The notes beneath the pieces were generated by a model. The model was not told where the DNA came from. It did not search any database and worked only from the letters and a program-made list of their open reading frames with translations. The position numbers were made by a program, and so were the translations under genes. From Agreia sp. Leaf283 (GTDB lineage Bacteria > Actinomycetota > Actinomycetes > Actinomycetales > Microbacteriaceae), in NCBI RefSeq assembly GCF_001422485.1, contig NZ_LMNF01000002.1:569949-633948 (forward strand): a stretch of 64,000 nt of DNA, written 5' to 3'. Below are positions 48,153 through 58,196 of the stretch, piece by piece. Position 1 is the stretch's first letter. Every line of letters begins with the position of its first letter.

Positions 48153-48977
48153 TCAGCGGGCGGGGGGAAGTGTGATGACGCCGGTCTCGACCAGCTCGAC
48201 GCTCGACACCTGTCGGCCGAGCATCAGATCGGCGAGGCGCATGAATTCGTCGGCGCTGTCTCCTGTGGCCTCGTATCTGTGCACGGCGGGCGCGGCTGAG
48301 GTGCGCTCGATGCCGCGACTCACGAGCTCGCGGTAGACGTCGTTGGCCGTCTCGGTGTCGCTGGAGACAAGCCGGACACCATCGCCCATGACGTAGGAGA
48401 TGGCGCCTTTGAGGAAGGGATAGTGGGTGCACCCGAGCACCAGGGTGTCGATGTCGTGCTCCCGAAGAGGGGCCAGGTACTGCTCGGCGACGGCGAAGAG
48501 TTCACGGCTCGTCGTGTCGCCGGATTCCACGAACTCGACGAAGCGGGGGCACGCCTGGGTGAACAGCTCGAGGTGCGGAGCGGCGGCGAACGCGTCGTTG
48601 TACGCCCTCGACCGGATCGTGCCCTCGGTGCCGATCACGCCGACCCTGAGGTTCTTCGTCGACGACACGGCAGCACGGACGGCGGGCTGGATGACCTCGA
48701 CGACGGGAACGGAGTACCTCTCCCTGGCATCACGCAGCATGGCGGCGGATGCCGTATTGCAGGCGATGACGAGCATCTTGACGCCCTGGTCGACCAGGGT
48801 GTCGAGGGCCTCGAGCGCGAACTCCCGCACCTCGGCGAGGGGACGGGGACCGTACGGCGATCGGGCGGTGTCTCCGATGTAGGTGATGGACTCCCTGGGC
48901 AGCTGATCGCGGATGGATCGAGCCACGGACAATCCGCCGACACCGGAATCGAAGACTCCGATCGGCGCATCACTCAC
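48153..48977 (-). CDS. murI: Glutamate racemase
   Basis: 274 residues. Makes D-glutamate for peptidoglycan. The two catalytic cysteines are in [11 protein letters not shown] (near residue 74) and [13 protein letters not shown] (near 185); the N-terminal [14 protein letters not shown] is diagnostic. First gene of a minus-strand operon with rph and rdgB; it diverges from pncB with 44 bases between them. Confidence 0.96.
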   Translation of the reverse strand: MSDAPIGVFDSGVGGLSVARSIRDQLPRESITYIGDTARSPYGPRPLAEVREFALEALDTLVDQGVKMLVIACNTASAAMLRDARERYSVPVVEVIQPAVRAAVSSTKNLRVGVIGTEGTIRSRAYNDAFAAAPHLELFTQACPRFVEFVESGDTTSRELFAVAEQYLAPLREHDIDTLVLGCTHYPFLKGAISYVMGDGVRLVSSDTETANDVYRELVSRGIERTSAAPAVHRYEATGDSADEFMRLADLMLGRQVSSVELVETGVITLPPAR

Positions 48978-49021
48978 CCGTCAAGACTACTGCGCGCACG
49001 AGCCGCGGATATGCTTGCCCG

Positions 49022-50323
49022 GTGACCGCCGCATCCTCGCTTCTCACCGACCGCTACGAACTCACTATGCTCGATGCGGCCATTCAGGCCGGCACCCATG
49101 AGCGCGAGTGCGTCTTCGAGGCCTTCGCGCGTCGCCTGCCGCAGGGCCGGCGCTACGGCATCGTGGCAGGCACCGGGCGCCTCCTCGAGCTCATCGAGGC
49201 CTTCCGTTTCGGCGATGCCGAACTCACCTGGCTCGCGGAGCAGGGCATCGTACGCACGGCGGCACTCGACTGGCTCGCCGACTACCGTTTTCGCGGCACC
49301 ATCTCGGGATACCGCGAGGGCGAGGTCTACTTCCCGAACTCCCCCATTCTCGTCGTCGACTCCACGTTCGCCGAGGGAGTGATCCTCGAGACCTTGATTC
49401 TGAGCGTGCTCAACTACGACTCGTCCGTGGCGAGTGCGGCGTCGCGCATGGTATCGGCCGCGGCCGGTCGTCCCCTGGCAGAGATGGGATCGCGGCGCAC
49501 GGGCGAGAGATCGGCAGTCGCCGCCGCGCGCGCCGCCTACATCGCGGGCTTCGGTGCGACATCGAACCTGGAGGCCGGCCGCAGCTGGGGCATCCCGACG
49601 ATGGGCACGGCGGCCCACGCGTTCACCCTCCTGCACGACAGCGAGGAGGCCGCCTTCCAGGCGCAGGTCGACGCGCTCGGCCCATCGACCACGCTCCTGG
49701 TCGACACGTTCGACGTGCAGCGCGGCGTCGAGCTCGCCGTCAAGGTCGCCGGAGATCGCCTCGGGGCGGTCCGACTCGACTCCGGAGATCTTCCCTCGCT
49801 CGTCAAGGCCGTGCGCGAACAGCTCGACTCGCTCGGCAACCCCGACACGAAGATCACGGTCACCAACGACCTCGACGAGTACACGATCGCCGCGCTGTCC
49901 GCCTCACCGGTCGACTCGTACGGGGTCGGAACCTCGGTCGTGACCGGTTCGGGCTCCCCCGCGGCCGGCATGGTCTACAAGCTCGTCGCGCACACCGATG
50001 CCGCGGGCGAGTGGGTCTCCGTCGCCAAGAAGTCGGCCGAGAAGGCCACGATCGGGGGGCGCAAGAACCCGGTTCGTCGAATCAACTCATCCGGGCGCGC
50101 GACGACCGAAGCGATCCATGTCGGAGAGGCCACACGGCCGGAGGCATCCGATCGCGAGCTGCTCGTGACCCTGATCGACAACGGAGTCGTGAACGAGCAA
50201 TTCACCGGGCCCGGCGGCGTCGAGCGCGCCCGCGCACACAGGGCGGATGCGATCGCCGAGCTCCCCGACCAGGCGTTCCGTCTGGGCCGCGGCGAGCCGG
50301 TGATCCCGACGCTGTACGTGTGA
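49022..50323 (+). CDS. pncB: Nicotinate phosphoribosyltransferase
   Basis: 433 residues from a GTG start. First step of NAD salvage from nicotinate. Motifs: LTDRYELTMLDAA at the N-terminus, the phosphoribosyl-binding LVDTFDVQRGVELAVKVAG and VRLDSGDLPSLVKAVREQL, and GVGTSVVTGSGSPAAGMVYKLV. Confidence 0.95.
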   Translation: MTAASSLLTDRYELTMLDAAIQAGTHERECVFEAFARRLPQGRRYGIVAGTGRLLELIEAFRFGDAELTWLAEQGIVRTAALDWLADYRFRGTISGYREGEVYFPNSPILVVDSTFAEGVILETLILSVLNYDSSVASAASRMVSAAAGRPLAEMGSRRTGERSAVAAARAAYIAGFGATSNLEAGRSWGIPTMGTAAHAFTLLHDSEEAAFQAQVDALGPSTTLLVDTFDVQRGVELAVKVAGDRLGAVRLDSGDLPSLVKAVREQLDSLGNPDTKITVTNDLDEYTIAALSASPVDSYGVGTSVVTGSGSPAAGMVYKLVAHTDAAGEWVSVAKKSAEKATIGGRKNPVRRINSSGRATTEAIHVGEATRPEASDRELLVTLIDNGVVNEQFTGPGGVERARAHRADAIAELPDQAFRLGRGEPVIPTLYV

Positions 50324-50338
50324 CCGGAATGGCCGGGA

Positions 50339-50644
50339 TCACTCCGGCTTCAGTCCCTCGTAGATGCGCTTGCAGTCAGGGCACACCGGAAACTTCTCGG
50401 GGTCGCGGCCCGGCAGCCACTTCTTGCCGCAGAGAGCCTTGACGGGCTTGCCGGTCATCGCCGATTCGAGAATCTGCTCCTTCTTGACGTAGTGCGAGAA
50501 GCGCTCGTGATCGCCGGGCTCGATGGCCTCCTGCTCGAGCAGCTCTTCGAGTTCACGATCGAGGGTCGAGGTTCCACCGCCCTCGCTGGGACCGCCGGGC
50601 TCGGCAATGCTGGCTGACGGACGGGCTGACGAAACGTGACTCAT
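50339..50644 (-). CDS. DUF3039 protein
   Basis: 101 residues. An N-terminal low-complexity stretch precedes the conserved core HERFSHYVKKEQILESAM, KPVKALCGKKW, and the closing FPVCPDCKRIYEGL. Three cysteines (C-x-C-P-x-C type) suggest metal binding. DUF3039 is an actinobacterial family of unknown function. Confidence 0.9.
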   Translation of the reverse strand: MSHVSSARPSASIAEPGGPSEGGGTSTLDRELEELLEQEAIEPGDHERFSHYVKKEQILESAMTGKPVKALCGKKWLPGRDPEKFPVCPDCKRIYEGLKPE

Positions 50645-50694
50645 GCGTCCAGTCTAATTTCTCCGGATGCCGGTGAGGCCGCGATGGTGCCGAT

Positions 50695-52341
50695 TCAGCA
50701 GGGCCGCAGACGCGCGACATCCTCACTGAGCGAAGCGGGTCCTCCGATGAGCACGACCTTGTTGATGTGGGATCCTCGTATGAGGTCGAGTGTCTGTTGA
50801 GGAACACACGTCGGCTCAGAGAGGTAGACCCGCGCGTTCTGACTCGCCGCGAGGGTTGTCGCGGACATGGCGTCGGGATAGTTCCGTGCACTCACGAGAT
50901 AGGCGGTCTGCTGCCACTCCACGAAAGGGTACTGGCCTTGGCCGCCGCCGTTGAGGGCTCGATTCACCGCGAAGCGATCTGCGCCACCGTAGCGTCCGGC
51001 CCCTCCCCATTTGGTGAAGTAGCCGAGCTGGTCGACAAAGTCGTCGCTGATGACCGCCGGGCCGCCGACTGCGGTCAGTAGTTCGAGGTCGGCGCCGAAG
51101 AGGAACGATCGGGTGACGTCATCGATCCGGTCACCGCCCGTGTTGATAAGGACCACGGGGGCGTCGATCCTCGCTGCCACCGCGCCTGCCGACAGGGCGT
51201 CCGAGAAGTTCGAGCCGGTGGCCACGAGCATCGTGCGCGACGGCACCCGGCTGCCGAACACTTCTGTCGAAACGGCGCGAGACACCTCGAATCGGTCAGC
51301 ACCACCGATTCGGCTCACCGACGGGGAGTAGGCCTTCAGCTGCGCGAGCACTTGGTCGGACACGGACGCCGGACCGCCCACAACGACGATGCGCTGGGGT
51401 TGGAGTCTCCGCAGCTCGCCGTCGAGCACCGCCGGAATCGAAGACGGGGCGGTGAGCAGCAGCGGCCCGCCCTCATGGGCAGCCGCGGGTCCCGCGCTCA
51501 ACGCGTCTGGCCAATTCAACCCATTCGTGATGTAGACGACGGGAACGCCGGCGGAGAAGGCCGCCTCCGAAGCCATGACCGCATTGTCGAAACGGTCAGC
51601 GCCCGCGATCCTCTCGGTCGTGGTCGACCACGGCGGCAGCTCGACGTCGATGTTGTCTACTATCTCGCCCCCAACGACCTCGACCACCGTTCCGTCGCCG
51701 AAGAGCCGGTCGGCGTAGGCCGGAATCACATAGCCCGCATTGACCGGCTGCTGGCCGCCACGGATCACGAATTCCCCCGGTGGCACAGTGATCGAGTAGG
51801 TGCCAGACGCGTCCGTCTCGCCGGTTCCCGCGAGCTCGTAGCTTCCATCGATCGGGTCATAGAGGAATGCCGCAGCCGAACCTCCCGCCACCGTGCCTCC
51901 GCCTGACGCGGTCACATGACCGGACAGCACTCCGGCCTGTACAAGATTGATGGTTATGCTCACGTCGTGATCCGTGATCTCTACAGGCTGGGAGCGCGAG
52001 CGGTAGGAAGTGTCGCCGTACCAGGCACCCGCCATGGGTGTCCCGATGTCGGAGAACCGTGCCGCGCCGGCTTTAACGAGGTAGCGTCCCACGGGAAGAT
52101 CGCGCACGACTTCAGTATTGGACTCGTTCACTAAGACCCCGTCCATTGTGTAAACCTGGACCCAAATCCACGTCGGGGGTTCGCTGGCCTCATCGGGCAA
52201 CGGCGGAATATCGAGGTGAACATCGACAGAGAGCCTGAACGACAGGGGGAACGCATCGGCCTGCACGGGTGGAGCAATACCGCCGACCAATCCGAGCATG
52301 ATCGTCACGCCAACCGTCAGGCCCGCCATCCGTTTGAACAC
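50695..52341 (-). CDS. Secreted protein with three cell-wall-binding repeats (CW_binding_2)
   Basis: 548 residues. A signal peptide occupies about 1-29 (RMAGLTVGVTIMLGLVGG then VQADA). Residues 30-235 look like two prealbumin-type beta domains (LSGHVTASGGGTVAG, TYSITVPPGEFVIRGG). From about 241 there are three cell-wall-binding repeats beginning IAGADRFDNAVMASEAAF, IGGADRFEVSRAVSTEVF and YGGADRFAVNRALNGG, each with an (I/V)VVGGPASVSD-like end. No enzymatic domain is present. The start is GTG 52341; ATG four codons on is possible. Confidence 0.88.
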   Translation of the reverse strand: MFKRMAGLTVGVTIMLGLVGGIAPPVQADAFPLSFRLSVDVHLDIPPLPDEASEPPTWIWVQVYTMDGVLVNESNTEVVRDLPVGRYLVKAGAARFSDIGTPMAGAWYGDTSYRSRSQPVEITDHDVSITINLVQAGVLSGHVTASGGGTVAGGSAAAFLYDPIDGSYELAGTGETDASGTYSITVPPGEFVIRGGQQPVNAGYVIPAYADRLFGDGTVVEVVGGEIVDNIDVELPPWSTTTERIAGADRFDNAVMASEAAFSAGVPVVYITNGLNWPDALSAGPAAAHEGGPLLLTAPSSIPAVLDGELRRLQPQRIVVVGGPASVSDQVLAQLKAYSPSVSRIGGADRFEVSRAVSTEVFGSRVPSRTMLVATGSNFSDALSAGAVAARIDAPVVLINTGGDRIDDVTRSFLFGADLELLTAVGGPAVISDDFVDQLGYFTKWGGAGRYGGADRFAVNRALNGGGQGQYPFVEWQQTAYLVSARNYPDAMSATTLAASQNARVYLSEPTCVPQQTLDLIRGSHINKVVLIGGPASLSEDVARLRPC

Positions 52342-52427
52342 TGATTCGCCCGCTTCCCCCGGATCATCACGACCCTAGGGAATACTATCGGGGCTAATCA
52401 GCCACTTCGTGTCGGATAGGCGAAAGA

Positions 52428-53999
52428 TCAGTTGCGCAGCGCTGCGGCCAGGATGTCGGGACCGCGTCGATCGAAGATCGCCCCGCCAATGACAGTGCCG
52501 GCGATGAGCACGACGAAACCGGCGCCCGCGCCCCACCACAGCGAAGGCCAGAACGCCGACTCGTCGCCGAGAAGGCCGAGGATGGCGTAGTAGACGGAGG
52601 GAGCCGCAAACAGTGTGGTGAGCAGAACGAACGCGATCTGCACCACGAATCCGGTTCCGCCGCCGACCTGCGGCTGCGAGAACGGCCCGTCGCCCGGTCG
52701 CACGGCCGGATAGGGGAAGACTGCGGAGAGGAGGTTTCCGACACCGAGCCCGGCCAGGAGCAGCACCGTGCTGACGCCCAGAAGCGCCGGCAGCGCCTCG
52801 AAATCGTCTGCGAAGAAGGCTGCCGCCACCGACCCCACGGCAATGAGGGGCACGCCCATCGCAAGAACTGGCACGACGCGCCCGAGCCGGTCGGCGAAAC
52901 CGACACGACTTGCAGACACGTGCAGCCAGATCGCCGAATTGTCGAGCGCCACATCGTTATGCACCGAGAAGGCCAGGGTGGCGCAGAGCGCCGGCACGGT
53001 GAGGAGTACAAGATAGGTGAGCGGGATGCCGGCAATGACGAACGCGAGGAAGACGACCACGAGGAACCCGAAGACTCCGATGACGGGCACCGGATACCGG
53101 GCGTCACGTGCCCAGTATGTGAAGCTGCGAGCGGCGACGGCGCCCGACCGGGTGGACGGCGTGCGGGCGAACCAGCCGAGGTTCGCGTGTTCGCGTTCGG
53201 GCACGGATCGTTGAGCCGTGACGAGAACTCGCGCGACGAGAGCACGCCACGACAGCCACAGCAGAGCGAGGAATGCGAGCGAGATCAGCAGTTTGATCGT
53301 CACCTCGCCGCCGGAGACGCCCGTCGCGACGTCGGCCGGCAGAGCCCATGCGGCGCCCAAGGGACTCCAGCTGAGGGCATCTGCAGCGGCGCCGACGAGA
53401 CCCGAGCCGTCTCGACCCCAGTTGACGCTGAACCAGAGCACCACGGCGGGAGAGGCGAGAACGATCAGGAGAACAGTGATGAGGCCGGCGGTCTCGCGCG
53501 ACCGGCGAGTGGAGAGACCCACGGCGGCGATGAGGGCGGCCACGCGCGAAGCGAGCACGATGGTCGCAACCGCGATCAGTGCGGCCAGAACGGCGAGAAG
53601 CGTGGTGGCGGCGTTCTCAGACCAGACCGGCACGGTGAAGACGGCTGCCACGAGTGTGAGAACAACGGGCACGCTGACCGCGCCGGCGATGGCCAGCCCC
53701 CTGGCCAGGGTCGCAGCGGGGATGCCGAACAGCGCGAATCTGCGGGGGTCGAGCGGGTCGGGAACCGACGACACGAGGGGCACGACGATGAAGGCCAGAA
53801 CGACGACCGAGCCGCCCAGGATCACCGCGGTGCGGGCCTCATCGGAGCCCGCGTCGAGCGAGGAGAGCGCGATCACGCACGCGACCGTCAGCGCAAGACC
53901 CACCAGGGTCGCGACGACGATGCCTGCGTTCTGCTTGGCGGTGCGGTTGAAGGTGTTGGCGAGAAGCGCGAACTTCAGTTTGAGGAATTCAGCAACCAT
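52428..53999 (-). CDS. ABC transporter permease (multispanning, 523 aa)
   Basis: About 12 hydrophobic segments with two repeated halves. It begins MVAEFLKLKFALLANTFNRTAKQNAG, typical of large actinobacterial ABC-2-like permeases. The start lies 25 bases inside the partner ATPase gene, so the two are translationally coupled. Substrate unknown. Confidence 0.82.
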   Translation of the reverse strand: MVAEFLKLKFALLANTFNRTAKQNAGIVVATLVGLALTVACVIALSSLDAGSDEARTAVILGGSVVVLAFIVVPLVSSVPDPLDPRRFALFGIPAATLARGLAIAGAVSVPVVLTLVAAVFTVPVWSENAATTLLAVLAALIAVATIVLASRVAALIAAVGLSTRRSRETAGLITVLLIVLASPAVVLWFSVNWGRDGSGLVGAAADALSWSPLGAAWALPADVATGVSGGEVTIKLLISLAFLALLWLSWRALVARVLVTAQRSVPEREHANLGWFARTPSTRSGAVAARSFTYWARDARYPVPVIGVFGFLVVVFLAFVIAGIPLTYLVLLTVPALCATLAFSVHNDVALDNSAIWLHVSASRVGFADRLGRVVPVLAMGVPLIAVGSVAAAFFADDFEALPALLGVSTVLLLAGLGVGNLLSAVFPYPAVRPGDGPFSQPQVGGGTGFVVQIAFVLLTTLFAAPSVYYAILGLLGDESAFWPSLWWGAGAGFVVLIAGTVIGGAIFDRRGPDILAAALRN

Positions 54000-55543
54000 T
54001 CCATGCCTTCCGCTGCCTTGCGCCCACCGGCGAGCTCGACGAAGCGGTCTTCCAAGGTGCCGTCGCGCCTGACCTCATCGACCGTTCCCTGCGCGAGAAC
54101 CTGTCCCTGCACGATGATGGCGACGCCGTCGCACACCCGCTGGATCATGTCCATGCTGTGGCTCGACAGAACAACCGTTCCGCCCGTCTCCACATACTTC
54201 TGCAGGATCTCGATGACGTTCGCCGCCGACACCGGGTCGACCGATTCGAAGGGCTCGTCGAGCACGAGGATGCGAGGCGAGTGGATCATGGCCGCAGCCA
54301 GAGCGATCTTCTTCGTCATGCCGGCCGAATAGTCGGTGACCAGGCGCCCGAGTGCGTCTTCGAGGCCGAAGGCCGCCGCAAGGTCGTCGCTGCGCTCCCT
54401 GACGGTCTTGTTGTCGAGGCCGCGAAGAGTGCCGGCGTAGTAGAGCATCTGACGCCCGGTCAGGCGATCGAACAGGCGGAGACGGTCGGGAAGGACACCG
54501 ATGATCTTCTTGGCCTCGGCGGGATTCGCCCAGACGTCGAGGCCGTTGATCGAGATGGTTCCCGAATCGGGTCGCAGGAGTCCGGTGACCATCGAGAGCG
54601 TCGTCGTCTTGCCCGCCCCGTTCGGGCCCACGATTCCGTAGAACGAGCCCTGTCGCACCTCGAGGTCGATTCCGTCGACGGCGATCGTGCTGCCGAACTT
54701 CTTGATCAGTCGCTCGATCGAGAGCACGACGGGCTGCTGTGCGCGGAATGCGGCACGCTCGGCGGCCTCGGCCTCGGCGAGTGCTGCGGCCTTCTTCTGC
54801 GCCGCAGTCATCCTCACGGGTTTGGGTGTCGTCTTCTTCGCGGGTGCGCTGACGGGAGTCGCTGACGGATCGAGCACGATCGGAGCGTCGGATGCCGACG
54901 GTGCGGCTTTCGAGCGGGGCGCTGCGGGCTTGCGCGGCGCACGCGGGGCGGAAGGCACGCGAGCCGAGCCGGACGCGGCCTTCGTGGCAGCGGCGCTTCG
55001 CGCACGGGGAGATCGCGGAGAAGCCGGACGCGGCTTGGTGCCGGCGTCATCGGGAGAGGCGGACACGTCGAGAGAGGCGGCCTCGTCAGAAGAAGCGCCA
55101 TCGACACCGGTCGGCTCGGACGCGCTGCCCGGACCGGTCGTCTGCGCGTCGTCGGCCACGTCGCTGTCGGCCACATCGGTCGGAGACTGGGGTGTCACGT
55201 CGTCCTCTTCGCTGGTTGCGCCGATCGCGTCGACGCCGGGGTCGGCGGGCTTCACCGGTCGGACTGGATTGCGCGGCTTCGCCGTGCGTGACGGGCGAAC
55301 CGTCGTGGTGGATTTTGCCGCACCTGCCGAACGAGGCTTGGATGTTCGAGCGGATGAAGGCTTTCGTGCTGATGTCGATGCATTCGTGGTCTCAGAACGT
55401 GCGGTGCGGGCACCGGCCACGGGTTCTGCATCAGAGGAATTCAGCTCCTCGTTCAACTCGTCGTCGCCTTCGCCCCCGGTCGTTGAAATATCTGACTCTG
55501 AGCTCACCGAACTTAAGGTATCAGCCGAGACCGACACTCGCAT
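53975..55543 (-). CDS. ABC transporter ATPase with long low-complexity N-terminus
   Basis: 522 residues. The ATPase core starts near 271: IKKFGSTIAVDGIDLEV, Walker A GPNGAGKTTT near 305, signature YSAGMTKKIALAAAM and Walker B ILVLDEPFESVD. The first ~244 residues are Ser/Ala/Pro/Thr/Arg-rich with no fold visible, then MTAAQKKAAALAEAEAAERAAFR forms a charged helix. An internal start at ATG 54811 would give a normal-length ATPase; the upstream frame is nonetheless open and biased in composition, which favours translation. Confidence 0.85.
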   Translation of the reverse strand: MRVSVSADTLSSVSSESDISTTGGEGDDELNEELNSSDAEPVAGARTARSETTNASTSARKPSSARTSKPRSAGAAKSTTTVRPSRTAKPRNPVRPVKPADPGVDAIGATSEEDDVTPQSPTDVADSDVADDAQTTGPGSASEPTGVDGASSDEAASLDVSASPDDAGTKPRPASPRSPRARSAAATKAASGSARVPSAPRAPRKPAAPRSKAAPSASDAPIVLDPSATPVSAPAKKTTPKPVRMTAAQKKAAALAEAEAAERAAFRAQQPVVLSIERLIKKFGSTIAVDGIDLEVRQGSFYGIVGPNGAGKTTTLSMVTGLLRPDSGTISINGLDVWANPAEAKKIIGVLPDRLRLFDRLTGRQMLYYAGTLRGLDNKTVRERSDDLAAAFGLEDALGRLVTDYSAGMTKKIALAAAMIHSPRILVLDEPFESVDPVSAANVIEILQKYVETGGTVVLSSHSMDMIQRVCDGVAIIVQGQVLAQGTVDEVRRDGTLEDRFVELAGGRKAAEGMEWLLNSSN

Positions 55544-55793
55544 TCATGAAGGACACACAGTGATGCGCTTTCATCCCCGACTTCACTCCCCGGGAAACAG
55601 CTGGAGGTTATATCACGAACACGAAACGATGGTCGATCCTCACGTGACCCGAATAGGGGGACACGATACAGTGAAGTGCGACATAACGGAGTGTCCAGCG
55701 CCTCTCAATCGGCTTAACGGTTTCTGAATTCTCGATTCCTGGGCCGATGCGCAGTCTTGTCCTCATTACTTTCGCACCATCAAGGAGATCATC

Positions 55794-56486
55794 ATGACCA
55801 CCCAGGTAGTCATCCTCGCCGCAGGAATGGGCAGCCGCCTCGGCCGCAGCCTTCCGAAGCCTCTCACTGAACTCAACGATGGCCGCACGATCATGGGTCA
55901 GCAGTTCGACAACATCCACCACGCCTTCGGCAACAGCGCCAAGGTCACCATCGTGGTGGGTTACAAGCTCGAGCACATCATCGAGGCGTTCCCGCAGGCA
56001 TCCTTCGTCTACAACGAGCAGTACGACCAGACCAACACGTCGAAGAGCCTCATGCGCGCCCTGCAGGCATCGGGCCCCGGCGGTGTGCTGTGGATGAACG
56101 GCGACGTCGTCTTCGACCCGGCCGTTCTCGATCGCGCCGCTGCCATGATCGCCCGCGAGCAGTCCTTCGTCACGGTCAACACGTCGAAGGTCTCCGACGA
56201 AGAGGTCAAGTACACGACCAGCGCCGAGGGCTACATCAAAGAACTGTCGAAGACCGTCAAGGGCGGTCTGGGCGAGGCCGTCGGGATCAACTACATCTCC
56301 GCCGCCGACAAGGCCACGCTGCTGCGCCAGCTGAAGGTCGTCGGCGACCAGGACTACTTCGAGCGAGGCCTCGAGCTCGCCATCGAGCAGAACCGGCTTC
56401 TCGTCGAGCCTGTCGACATCTCAGACCTCTATGCAGTCGAGGTCGACTTCGCCGAAGACCTGGAGCGGGCCAACCTCTTCGTCTGA
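55794..56486 (+). CDS. Sugar/choline nucleotidyltransferase (LicC-like)
   Basis: 230 residues from ATG 55794 with AAGGAG well placed. The nucleotidyltransferase motif ILAAGMGSRLGRSLPKPLTELN opens the protein, and WMNGDVVFDP holds the catalytic metal Asp. Its closest general relatives are phosphocholine cytidylyltransferases and sugar-phosphate nucleotidyltransferases, which activate cell-surface substituents. A long stem-loop at its 3' side separates it from the export genes. Confidence 0.82.
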   Translation: MTTQVVILAAGMGSRLGRSLPKPLTELNDGRTIMGQQFDNIHHAFGNSAKVTIVVGYKLEHIIEAFPQASFVYNEQYDQTNTSKSLMRALQASGPGGVLWMNGDVVFDPAVLDRAAAMIAREQSFVTVNTSKVSDEEVKYTTSAEGYIKELSKTVKGGLGEAVGINYISAADKATLLRQLKVVGDQDYFERGLELAIEQNRLLVEPVDISDLYAVEVDFAEDLERANLFV

Positions 56487-56529
56487 CGCGTCCCAGCGTC
56501 CGAATCCTTTCGGGCACCAGCTTCGAGTC

Positions 56530-56572
56530 CATGCCCCTTCGCGCCGATCATCGATCGGAGCGAGGGGGCATG
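56530..56572 (+). terminator. Strong stem-loop after the nucleotidyltransferase gene
   Basis: Positions 56530-56549 pair with 56553-56572 over 20 positions, with one mismatch and one G-T pair, leaving a 3-base loop. It starts 44 bases after the stop codon. There is no U-tract, as is common for actinobacterial terminators. Confidence 0.6.
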
Positions 56573-56628
56573 ATTCGTGTGCGGGATAGAGTGGAGCGTT
56601 GTTCTTCCAGAGAAATGAGAAACGGCAC

Positions 56629-57432
56629 GTGACGACGACGCTCAGCGAGGTGCGGCCGAACCAGCGCACCCCGTTCGCGCGGTATCGCAACGCCCTCTGG
56701 CTGCTGACCCGGCGCGATCTGCGAGTTCGCTACTCGACGTCTGCGCTCGGATACGTGTGGTCGATCCTCGATCCCCTCGTGATGGCGCTCATCTACTGGT
56801 TCGTCTTCACCCAGGTGTTCCAGAAGTCGGTGGGCGAAGACCCGTACATCGTCTTTCTCCTGGCCGCCCTGCTGCCGTGGATGTGGTTCAACGGCACGAC
56901 CGCCGACGCGACGCGCGCATTCCTCCGTGAGGCGAAGCTCATCCGTTCCACCAAGATCCCCCGCACGATCTGGGTGAACCGTCTCGTGCTCTCCAAGGGC
57001 ATCGAGTTCCTCGCCAGCCTGCCGGTGCTCGCGGCATTCGCCATCTTCGCGGGCGCGACCCTGCACGTCGAGGTCCTCCTTTTCCCCCTCGCCATCCTGA
57101 TCCAGGGAGTCCTCACGGTCGGGGTCGGCCTGATCGTGGCCCCCCTCGTGGTGTTCTTCCGAGACCTCGAGCGGGCCGTGAAGCTCGCCCTCCGTGCCCT
57201 GTTCTACGCATCTCCGATCATCTACAGCACGGCCGACCTGCCCGAGCAGCTGCACGTCGTCGCCGCGTTCAACCCGCTCAGCGGAATCTTCTCGCTGTAC
57301 CGCGCCGCGTTCTTTCCCGAGCAGCTCGACTGGTATCTCGTCGGCGTGAGCGCGGCGATGTCCGTTCTTCTGCTTCTCGTGGGCATCCTCGTGTTCCGTC
57401 GCACCGAGCGTGCCGTGCTGAAGGAGATCTGA
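56629..57432 (+). CDS. Polysaccharide ABC exporter permease (ABC-2, Wzm-like)
   Basis: 267 residues from GTG 56629 (MTTTLSEVRPNQ). Six hydrophobic segments; RYRNALWLLTRRDLRVRYS then SALGYVWSILDPLVMALIYWFVF is the characteristic start of glycan-export ABC-2 permeases. It ends one base into the ATPase gene start (TGATG overlap). Exports a lipid-linked glycan or teichoic-acid-like polymer (inferred). Confidence 0.87.
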   Translation: MTTTLSEVRPNQRTPFARYRNALWLLTRRDLRVRYSTSALGYVWSILDPLVMALIYWFVFTQVFQKSVGEDPYIVFLLAALLPWMWFNGTTADATRAFLREAKLIRSTKIPRTIWVNRLVLSKGIEFLASLPVLAAFAIFAGATLHVEVLLFPLAILIQGVLTVGVGLIVAPLVVFFRDLERAVKLALRALFYASPIIYSTADLPEQLHVVAAFNPLSGIFSLYRAAFFPEQLDWYLVGVSAAMSVLLLLVGILVFRRTERAVLKEI

Positions 57433-58196
57433 TGACCGACTCCCCCGTCATCACCGTGGCCGACGCCGGCATCCGGTTCAAACGCAACCGACGCTCGAGA
57501 CGCAACTTCAAAGATCTGTTCGCCGGCAGGCTCCGCCGCTCACGACCCGGCGAGTTCTGGGCCCTGCGCAACGTGAGCTTCACCGTGCAGCAGGGCGAGG
57601 CGATCGGCGTCATCGGGCGCAATGGTCAGGGCAAGTCGACCCTGCTCAAACTCGTCGCCGAGGTCGTTCTGCCCGATGAGGGTTCGGTTCGGGTGCACGA
57701 GGGGGTCGCACCGCTCATCGAGATCACCGGCGGCTTCGTCGACGACCTGTCGGTTCGCGACAACGTCTACCTCACCGCGGGCCTGCACGGCATGACCAAG
57801 GCGCAGATCGACGAGCGGTTCTCGCGCATCATCGACTTCGCTGAGATCGGCGACTTCCTCGACACGCCCTACAAGCACCTCTCCAGCGGTATGAAGGTGC
57901 GAATCGCCTTCTCCGTCATTTCGCAGCTCGAAGAGCCGATCATTCTCGTCGACGAGGTGCTGGCCGTCGGTGACAAGGCGTTCCGAGAGAAGTGCTACCG
58001 ACGCATCGAGGAGTTGCTCGCCGGCGGCCGCACGCTGTTCTTCGTGTCGCACAACGAGAAGGACCTGCGGCGCTTCTGCACCCGCGGGCTGTACCTCGAC
58101 AAGGGTTCCCTGGTCATGGATGCGCCGGTGTCGGACGTTCTCGCCCGGTACGCCGCCGACTACCCCGTCTCGGTCGCGCCCAAGAAGCAGGCCTAG
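57432..58196 (+). CDS. Polysaccharide ABC exporter ATPase (Wzt/TagH-like)
   Basis: 254 residues. The N-terminal KRNRRSRRNFKDLFAGRLRR and Walker A GRNGQGKST near 58 fit polysaccharide/teichoic-acid export ATPases; signature HLSSGMKVRIAFSV, Walker B IILVDEVLAVGD, H-loop SHNEKD. It lacks the C-terminal carbohydrate-binding domain of some Wzt proteins, so export is probably not length-gated by this protein. Confidence 0.9.
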   Translation: MTDSPVITVADAGIRFKRNRRSRRNFKDLFAGRLRRSRPGEFWALRNVSFTVQQGEAIGVIGRNGQGKSTLLKLVAEVVLPDEGSVRVHEGVAPLIEITGGFVDDLSVRDNVYLTAGLHGMTKAQIDERFSRIIDFAEIGDFLDTPYKHLSSGMKVRIAFSVISQLEEPIILVDEVLAVGDKAFREKCYRRIEELLAGGRTLFFVSHNEKDLRRFCTRGLYLDKGSLVMDAPVSDVLARYAADYPVSVAPKKQA

